Below are positions 1 to 4,556 of a stretch of 6,402 bases of DNA, piece by piece; the stretch's first letter is position 1, and every line of letters starts with the position of its first letter. A program made the position numbers and the translations under genes. The stretch is from Pseudomonadales bacterium (GTDB taxonomy: Bacteria; Pseudomonadota; Gammaproteobacteria; Pseudomonadales; Pseudohongiellaceae): contig JAKSCP010000469.1 in assembly GCA_022360535.1 (NCBI GenBank), forward strand, positions 1 to 6,402. Reading direction: 5' to 3'. The notes under the pieces were generated by a model that made no database searches, was not told the origin of the DNA, and saw only the letters and a program-made list of their open reading frames with translations.

Positions 1-50
1 AAGAGCCGTTGAGCATGGGACAGGCTCACTGCTCTCGGTACAATACCCCC

Positions 51-1130
51 ATGTCCAGTGCCAGAAAAATTACCCACTGCGATTGCGATTGTTTCTACGC
101 CTCGATCGAGATGCGTGACAACCCTGAGTTGTGTAACAAACCAATCGCTGTGGGCGGCTCCCCGGAGCGACGGGGTGTTGTGGCAACCTGCAACTACGAG
201 GCGCGCAAATTCGGTATCCACTCTGCCATGGCATCCGCTACAGCCAGAAAGCGTTGCCCCGACCTCATTATCATAAAACCGGATATGGAAAAGTATCGAC
301 TTGCCTCCACCCAGATCCATGACATTCTCCAGCGTTACACGACGCTAATAGAACCCTTGTCGCTGGATGAGGCTTATCTTGATGTGACTGAATGCGACGC
401 ATTTCAAGGTAGTGCCACCCTGATCGCAGAAGCTATCCGCGAAGAAGTACGGGAAACAATTGGTATAACCATTTCAGCCGGTATCGCACCCAACAAGTTT
501 CTCGCCAAAATCGCCAGTGACTGGAATAAACCCGATGGTCAATTTGTCATCAAGCCACAAGATGTTGATCGATTTGTAGTGGATCTCCCGGTCAAAAAAT
601 TACACGGGGTTGGCAAAGTCACTGCAACCAAGATGAAGCGCCTGGGCATCGAGACTTGTGGCGATATACGAAAACTCGGTGCTGAACAACTAGAGAAACA
701 CTTCGGGAGCTTTGGCCAGAGATTACAGCAGCTCAGCCAGGGCACTGACGAGCGATCGGTGCAGACCGAACGGATAAGAAAATCCGTGAGTGTTGAGAAT
801 ACCTACGCTGAGGATTTGCCGGATATAGAAGCTTGCTTAAAAGAGTTACCTAATCTGGAACAACAACTGGCAACACGTCTGGCGCGTTTGCAGGGAAGCT
901 ATCGTATTCAAAAGCAATTTGTAAAAATCAAGTTCCACGACTTTGTGCAAACCACCGTGGAGATGATTTCCGAATCAGCAACTTCCGAAAACTTTACCAG
1001 CCTTTGCCAGGATGGCTTTCAACGAGGAGACAAACCGGTACGCCTGCTTGGTTTAGGTGTACGGGTAGCACCGGCAGAGACTTTTTCTGACGAAACTGAT
1101 ACAGAGCAACTAGCCTTTTCATTAGATTGA
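51..1130 (+). CDS. dinB: DNA polymerase IV (Y-family translesion polymerase)
   Basis: Error-prone Y-family polymerase that extends primers past damaged template bases in the cytoplasm. The 359-residue reading (usual length about 350) aligns along its whole length with DinB. Visible motifs are HCDCDCFY at residues 9-16, with catalytic Asp11 and a Tyr16 at the steric-gate position, and SLDEAYLDV with catalytic Asp106 and Glu107. Also present are SAGIAPNKFLAKIASD (142-157), the thumb helix-hairpin-helix GVGKVTA (186-192), a little-finger domain after about residue 235, and a C-terminal QLAFSL resembling a beta-clamp binding peptide. I chose the ATG at 51 because homology begins four residues later (RKI). 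The frame stays open upstream to a TTG at 9 and an ATG at 15, and the latter has a weak AAGAG at 1-5; the ATG at 51 has no clear Shine-Dalgarno. No SOS (LexA) box is evident in the 50 bases available. greB follows after 7 bases. Confidence 0.96.
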   Translation: MSSARKITHCDCDCFYASIEMRDNPELCNKPIAVGGSPERRGVVATCNYEARKFGIHSAMASATARKRCPDLIIIKPDMEKYRLASTQIHDILQRYTTLIEPLSLDEAYLDVTECDAFQGSATLIAEAIREEVRETIGITISAGIAPNKFLAKIASDWNKPDGQFVIKPQDVDRFVVDLPVKKLHGVGKVTATKMKRLGIETCGDIRKLGAEQLEKHFGSFGQRLQQLSQGTDERSVQTERIRKSVSVENTYAEDLPDIEACLKELPNLEQQLATRLARLQGSYRIQKQFVKIKFHDFVQTTVEMISESATSENFTSLCQDGFQRGDKPVRLLGLGVRVAPAETFSDETDTEQLAFSLD

Positions 1131-1137
1131 TCGCCGT

Positions 1138-1641
1138 ATGAGCCGATACCGCCCACAAACAAAACCTGGCGCCAAATACATTACTCCTGAAGGCGAGCAA
1201 GCACTCAAAGATGAACTGCATCAACTGTGGAAAGTTGAGCGCCCCAAAGTGACCCAGTCAGTTTCAGATGCGGCCGCTCTCGGTGATCGCTCAGAGAATG
1301 CGGAATACATTTATGGCAAAAAGCGACTGCGGGAGATCGACCGGCGCGTGAGATATCTAAGCAAACGTTTGGAAGAAATCACAGTCGTTAACACTGCTCC
1401 GGACGATACCAGTAAGATTTTTTTCGGTGCCTATGTAACACTGGAAGACGATACCGGTCAGGAGCTGCGCTATCGCCTGGTAGGACCAGACGAGATAAAC
1501 CCGCAAAAAGGCTACATCAGTATCGACTCTCCCATGGGTAAAGCGCTACTGGGCAAACAAGTCGACGCAGAGTTTGAAATAAACCTTGCCCAAGGCACGA
1601 ATAGCTATGTTGTCGTCGATATCGACTATGAGAATGGGTAA
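1138..1641 (+). CDS. greB: Transcription elongation factor GreB
   Basis: GreB inserts its coiled coil into the secondary channel of RNA polymerase and stimulates transcript cleavage in backtracked complexes. The 167-residue product has the usual length. Residues about 14-90 form the N-terminal coiled coil, with the tip motif GDRSENAEY at 49-57; Asp50 and Glu53 correspond to the acidic pair that coordinates the active-site metal. The helix KKRLREIDRRVRYL that follows is characteristic of GreB. The C-terminal FKBP-like domain includes FFGAYV and YISIDSPMGKALLGK. The choice of GreB over GreA rests on the basic RREIDRRVRYL-like helix and on SPMGKALLGK. The start at 1138 gives the Pseudomonas-like opening MSRYRP, though no strong Shine-Dalgarno lies between it and the dinB stop, so translational coupling is plausible. 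It sits tightly between dinB and the AraC-type regulator. Confidence 0.97.
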   Translation: MSRYRPQTKPGAKYITPEGEQALKDELHQLWKVERPKVTQSVSDAAALGDRSENAEYIYGKKRLREIDRRVRYLSKRLEEITVVNTAPDDTSKIFFGAYVTLEDDTGQELRYRLVGPDEINPQKGYISIDSPMGKALLGKQVDAEFEINLAQGTNSYVVVDIDYENG

Positions 1642-1657
1642 ATCATAGAGTTAACTC

Positions 1658-2662
1658 ATGAAACACATCTCAATTCTTGTCATGCCGCGGGCACTGGGCT
1701 CCTCCATAACGATCCCATTGGAGATGCTGAGCGCAGCAAATGACATTGCTAATGCGCGCAGAGAAAGAGACAAAGTCAATCAAATAGAATTAGTTGGCCA
1801 TCAACACAACCAGCATCAGCTCAGCGGCGGCATGCAAGTCCATTGTCACAGCACATTCGCCAGCATTGAGCGTACCGATCTTATTTTCATACCGAGTATC
1901 TGGCGCAAACCTGGGCAGGCAGTACGGGAAAGCAAAGAAGTCGTAACCTGGCTCAGGAATCAGTACAGGCTGGGCGCTACGGTTTGCGCAGTCGCTAATG
2001 GCGCATTCCTTGCGGCCGAAGCAGGGATTCTTGACAACAAACCTGCAACCACCCACTGGCGTTACTTCCATGATTTCGCGGTCACCTATCCCAATGTGAA
2101 GTTGCAACGCAAACGCTTTACAACTAATGCGGAAAGAATTTACTGCACGGGGTCGGTAAACGCGATCAGAGATATCATGCTGCACTTCATTGCCGAGCTC
2201 TACGATACAAGTATCGCTAATGAGATCGCGCAACATTTTACCCATGAGCTCAAACCGTCATTCGAATCGGAACTACTCAGCAAGGATCAGCACCATACTC
2301 ATCATGACGAGCTTATCATTGCAGTTCAGGAGTGGCTGCTAAATCATTTCCAGCAAGAAATTGTAATGGCAGAAGTAGCCAACCGTTTTGGGCTTAGCGT
2401 ACGCTCTCTCAACAGGCGATTTAAGCAGGCAACTAACACCACACCCATCAATTACTTGCAGAAACTAAGACTGGAACACGCGAAGCAATTGCTTAAGCAA
2501 AGCAATCTTGTCATTGCCGAAGTGGCGGGCACAGTGGGATATCAGGACACCAGCTATTTTTCAGAGCTATTCAAAAAAACCAATTCGATGACCCCAAATG
2601 AGTACCGTCAATTAGTGAGAAACAAACTCTTTTTGGCTGAAAGCAAACAGCCAAATCCCTAA
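1658..2662 (+). CDS. GlxA-family transcriptional regulator: DJ-1/PfpI-like domain plus AraC helix-turn-helix
   Basis: The 334-residue product has the two-domain architecture of the GlxA/FtrA group of AraC regulators. Residues 1 to about 190 resemble a class I glutamine amidotransferase-like (DJ-1/PfpI) domain, beginning MKHISILVMP, with the nucleophile-elbow region VANGAFLAAEAGIL at 112-125 followed by ATTHW at 130-134. The position that carries the Cys nucleophile in catalytic DJ-1/PfpI relatives is Ala113, so this domain most likely senses a ligand. Residues about 217-319 are the AraC DNA-binding domain with two helix-turn-helix units: AEVANRFGLSVRSLNRRFK, then the signature segment VAGTVGYQDTSYFSELFKK and MTPNEYRQ. 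It probably binds DNA as a dimer; ligand and targets cannot be told from the sequence. It starts 16 bases after greB with a weak ribosome site, and its stop codon lies in the loop of the 2646-2675 hairpin. No dedicated promoter is obvious. Confidence 0.92.
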   Translation: MKHISILVMPRALGSSITIPLEMLSAANDIANARRERDKVNQIELVGHQHNQHQLSGGMQVHCHSTFASIERTDLIFIPSIWRKPGQAVRESKEVVTWLRNQYRLGATVCAVANGAFLAAEAGILDNKPATTHWRYFHDFAVTYPNVKLQRKRFTTNAERIYCTGSVNAIRDIMLHFIAELYDTSIANEIAQHFTHELKPSFESELLSKDQHHTHHDELIIAVQEWLLNHFQQEIVMAEVANRFGLSVRSLNRRFKQATNTTPINYLQKLRLEHAKQLLKQSNLVIAEVAGTVGYQDTSYFSELFKKTNSMTPNEYRQLVRNKLFLAESKQPNP

Positions 2663-2675
2663 AGATTTGGCTGTT
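2646..2675. terminator. Probable bidirectional rho-independent terminator between convergent genes
   Basis: AACAGCCAAATC (2646-2657) pairs perfectly with GATTTGGCTGTT (2664-2675) around a six-base loop that contains the regulator's stop codon. On the minus strand the stem is followed by TTTGCTTTC, a moderate T-rich tail; on the plus strand the tail (TTATTG) is weaker. The position between the ends of converging genes (2662 and 2703) supports a terminator used from both sides, more strongly for the minus-strand genes. Confidence 0.75.
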
Positions 2676-2702
2676 ATTGATAGCGAACCAGTCGCGCGAG
2701 AC

Positions 2703-2996
2703 TTACTGTGACTGCTTTTCGTTGAATTGATCCAGTTGCTCGGCTGTCGCTTCCTGTTGATACTTGTCCTTCCATTGCGCGTAGGGCATGCCATAGACAA
2801 TCTCTCTGGCCGCATCATAGTCGATGTCAATGCCCCTCTGTTCAGCCTCTGCCCGGTACCATTTCGACAAACAATTGCGACAGAAATTGGCAAGATTCAT
2901 CAAGTCAATGTTCTGCACTTCTTTATGTGAATCTAAGTGATCCAATAAACGGCGAAACGTTGCAGCCTCTATCTCCAAACGCTGATTGTCATCCAT
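2703..2996 (-). CDS. DUF1244 (SMc04008-like) small conserved protein
   Basis: A 97-residue cytoplasmic protein with no signal peptide or membrane segment. I recognise it as the DUF1244 family from the block VQNIDLMNLANFCRNCLSKW (residues 27-46) and the later block REIVYGMPYAQWKDKYQ (64-80) followed by EAT. The length is typical for the family. The two cysteines in CRNC (39 and 42) are a noticeable CxxC-type pair that might bind metal or be redox active, but no function is established that I can name. The start ATG at 2996 has a GAAGGGA-type ribosome site at about 3008-3014, spaced rather widely. It lies 30 bases downstream of the HPF-type gene on the same strand, so the two are probably co-transcribed, ending at the 2646-2675 hairpin. 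Confidence 0.9.
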   Translation of the reverse strand: MDDNQRLEIEAATFRRLLDHLDSHKEVQNIDLMNLANFCRNCLSKWYRAEAEQRGIDIDYDAAREIVYGMPYAQWKDKYQQEATAEQLDQFNEKQSQ

Positions 2997-3026
2997 ACGA
3001 ATTACATCCCTTCTTTAGTTACCTGA

Positions 3027-3398
3027 CTAGGCAGCAGCACCATCGAAATCGTTCGCCTGGCGGTGGGCCTTGCTACTTCTGTGCTTTTTATCAATGGACT
3101 TTAACTGACGCTCAGCTGCATTAAATGCGTCGCGGATCGCGACATAGAGATCTTCATGTGCGTGGTTGTCATGTTGCTCCTGATTGACTCGCACTTCTTT
3201 GGTAGGAGTATGAATCTCCAACCCGACTGAGTAGACCTTTCCTTTGTGGTGATTATTGTGGGGAGAATCCAATACGACTCGACCAGTAATTATTTGATCG
3301 CAATAACGCTCAAGCTTGTTGATTCGTTTCTGTACAGCCTCATTGACGGCGTTAGATTGATCGATATTGTGGAAGACAACTTGGAACTCATTAGTCAT
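3027..3398 (-). CDS. HPF/RaiA-family ribosome-associated (hibernation) protein
   Basis: A 123-residue member of the HPF/RaiA (sigma-54 modulation / S30AE) family. Family members bind the 30S decoding region and silence or dimerise ribosomes in stationary phase or stress. Visible features are the first strand FQVVFHNI (5-12), the helix AVNEAVQKRINKLERYCDQI (17-36), GRVVLDSPH (39-47), KGKVYSVGLEIHTP (52-65), and the second helix DLYVAIRDAFNAAERQLK (83-100) with a basic tail. It lacks the long C-terminal dimerisation domain of long HPF. The histidine-rich stretches HNNHHKGK (47-54) and HDNHAHED (76-83) match a subgroup usually annotated simply as HPF/RaiA family and separate from the classical hpf gene of the rpoN cluster. 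I therefore give no symbol. The ATG has a good AGGAG at 3409-3413, ten bases upstream. It probably forms an operon with the DUF1244 gene. Confidence 0.92.
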   Translation of the reverse strand: MTNEFQVVFHNIDQSNAVNEAVQKRINKLERYCDQIITGRVVLDSPHNNHHKGKVYSVGLEIHTPTKEVRVNQEQHDNHAHEDLYVAIRDAFNAAERQLKSIDKKHRSSKAHRQANDFDGAAA

Positions 3399-3408
3399 AA
3401 ATTTCTTT

Positions 3409-3413
3409 CTCCT
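3409..3413 (-). promoter_or_regulatory. Shine-Dalgarno for the HPF/RaiA-type gene
   Basis: AGGAG on the minus strand, ten bases before the ATG at 3398. It fixes the start, since the family homology begins within the first five residues. Confidence 0.7.
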
Positions 3414-3518
3414 GAATGTTCTTTGAGCATTTATTACGATTTGTCTTTTACTGGAATTATGGCCTCCTCTCTAAAATCAAATATTGCTTTGTATCTATGT
3501 TTTCCATAATAGTCGCGC

Positions 3519-3728
3519 TCAGATAACTGTTACCTGAGGAACCAGATAGGAATAAGGAAAATCGGATTGAGTTTGTTTGCGATCCTTGGAGCTGAAATCC
3601 AGGACGGGGCGGTGAAGAATAGCTTGCTCGCCTACTGCATGCTGCTTAAAAGCTAGTCTATGCTCTCTTATCGCGAGTATCACGAGAGGAGCGAGCGACT
3701 GATATACCAGACTACGAAGCGCTGGCAT
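3519..3728 (-). CDS. Possible small protein of unknown family, 69 residues
   Basis: I do not recognise this product. It begins MPALRSLVYQSLAPLVILAI, a mildly hydrophobic N-terminal stretch too short and too interrupted by charge to call a confident membrane helix. It continues as a mixed, polar protein ending SYLVPQVTVI. Its main support is the translation signal: AAGGAGG at 3733-3739, complementary to the 16S rRNA tail and four bases from the ATG (slightly short spacing). A plausible promoter at 3756-3784 would place the transcript start about 20 bases before the ATG. No other gene occupies 3399-3805, so it is not a shadow of another reading frame. It points toward the HPF-type gene, 120 bases downstream, and could share its transcript. 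It could instead be a chance ORF in the leader of that transcript. Confidence 0.42.
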   Translation of the reverse strand: MPALRSLVYQSLAPLVILAIREHRLAFKQHAVGEQAILHRPVLDFSSKDRKQTQSDFPYSYLVPQVTVI

Positions 3729-3732
3729 TGTC

Positions 3733-3739
3733 CCTCCTT
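3733..3739 (-). promoter_or_regulatory. Strong Shine-Dalgarno before the 69-residue ORF
   Basis: AAGGAGG on the minus strand, four bases before the ATG at 3728. It is the strongest ribosome-binding match in the window and the main reason to take the small ORF seriously. Confidence 0.5.
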
Positions 3740-3755
3740 TTCAATTCTTAATCTT

Positions 3756-3784
3756 AGATTACTCCTTTGCTACTCGTTTGTCTA
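3756..3784 (-). promoter_or_regulatory. Candidate sigma-70 promoter with two overlapping short palindromes
   Basis: On the minus strand TAGACA (3784-3779, five of six to the -35 consensus) is followed after 17 bases by TAATCT (3761-3756), a weak -10. The -35 box overlaps the palindrome GTCTTAGAC (3780-3788) and the -10 box overlaps AATCTAAGATT (3750-3760). These palindromes share a related TCTTAGA/TCTAAGA core and their centres are 29 bases apart, so a regulator could bind both. Start of transcription would fall near 3749. This is an inference from pattern only. Confidence 0.3.
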
Positions 3785-3805
3785 AGACTCTGTGGGGACG
3801 CAATC

Positions 3806-4342
3806 TCACTCCCCGTTATAGCACCAATGCCAGGGTTCAAAGGCAATACCAAAGGGATTGCCTCTAGGATAGGTCATTGAAAAACGGTACTCATGCCCAT
3901 GGGCGGAGAGCCATTTGAAAGCTTCAGTCGACTCGAACACTTCTTCCAGAGCAGGACAGTCCAAGGTACCAATATCCACCGCGCGACCGGTGTGATGCTC
4001 ACTAAAACCTGGAGCCGCATTGACCCGCAAGATATCGGGTAATTTTTGACCGGCGTCCAGCTTCCGGCGAATCAGCTCGTATTGATACCGGTAATTGCGG
4101 AAGGCCGAGATCAGGTGAATGCTTACCCCATCCTGCGCTGCGGCTTGCTTCATGGCCGACCAGGCGGCGAAAGCCGCGGGAACCAGTTGTTGCTCTCGTC
4201 CGTAGAAATCCGGTTCAGTTTTGACTAACTCCGCAGGCTCTTCACAGACAGGCAGCTTGCAGTCCTGCAGCAGTTCCGCACTTATGCCAAGGGCTTCATG
4301 CAAATGACTCAGGTCTTCGTTCAGGGACGTGGATGGGCTCAA
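3806..4342 (-). CDS. M15-family D,D/L,D-carboxypeptidase (VanY/LdcB-like)
   Basis: Zinc peptidase that trims D-alanine from peptidoglycan stem peptides or their fragments. The 178 residues contain the family motifs in order: VSIHLISAFRNYRYQYELIRRKL-type helix region (about 73-95), ILRVNAAPGFSEHHTGRAVDIG (with zinc ligands His116 and Asp123), and GIAFEPWHW with catalytic Glu169 and zinc ligand His172. All core metal and catalytic residues are intact. No signal peptide or lipobox is visible, so it may act in the cytoplasm on recycled muropeptides; D,D versus L,D specificity cannot be read from sequence. The start is a TTG at 4342, because an in-frame TGA lies six codons upstream and no ATG occurs before residue 64. 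A weak AAGG sits about 12 bases before it. It is transcribed divergently from fabY. Confidence 0.92.
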   Translation of the reverse strand: MSPSTSLNEDLSHLHEALGISAELLQDCKLPVCEEPAELVKTEPDFYGREQQLVPAAFAAWSAMKQAAAQDGVSIHLISAFRNYRYQYELIRRKLDAGQKLPDILRVNAAPGFSEHHTGRAVDIGTLDCPALEEVFESTEAFKWLSAHGHEYRFSMTYPRGNPFGIAFEPWHWCYNGE

Positions 4343-4556
4343 AACTTTGGTAAACCTTCAATTAGCACATGCCGGGGCGGTTTGTGGGTGGAGAGTTGCA
4401 GCGCCAATGCTAGGGAGCGCCTGGATTTTATGCAAGGCTATCTGGCTGTCTCCATAATGGCTATTTCACCATATTTATTGTCTTATTTGTCATATCCTGG
4501 TTTGCACAGTTTTCGCTTTAATCCCACAAAGTTAATAGCGTTGGAATTGTCGGCAA
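4343..4556. other. Divergent intergenic region between the M15 peptidase gene and fabY
   Basis: This 214-base region must hold the start signals for both flanking genes. The half nearer fabY (about 4440-4550) is clearly AT-rich compared with the surrounding coding DNA, as expected for promoter DNA. It contains an imperfect tandem repeat TTATTGTC / TTATTTGTC at 4475-4491. I could not find a -35/-10 pair of convincing quality in either direction, and no strong operator palindrome. The fabY ribosome site is weak (GGA about ten bases before the ATG). Confidence 0.5.

Noticed and set aside
1..50. Promoter or LexA box upstream of dinB
   Set aside because: TTGAGC (9-14) and TACAAT (39-44) are 24 bases apart, too far for a sigma-70 promoter, and no CTG-N10-CAG palindrome is present in the short upstream sequence.
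1790..2245. A 151-residue minus-strand ORF inside the AraC-type regulator gene
   Set aside because: It lies wholly antisense to a gene with clear two-domain homology; no family resemblance and no ribosome site were seen.
3794..3814. GGGGA/TCCCC inverted repeat at the end of the M15 gene, considered as a terminator
   Set aside because: The stem is only five pairs with an 11-base loop and there is no T-run after it on the minus strand.
4475..4491. Tandem TTATTGTC/TTATTTGTC repeat as an operator or origin-like iteron
   Set aside because: There are only two imperfect copies in AT-rich promoter DNA, which is easily explained by chance.
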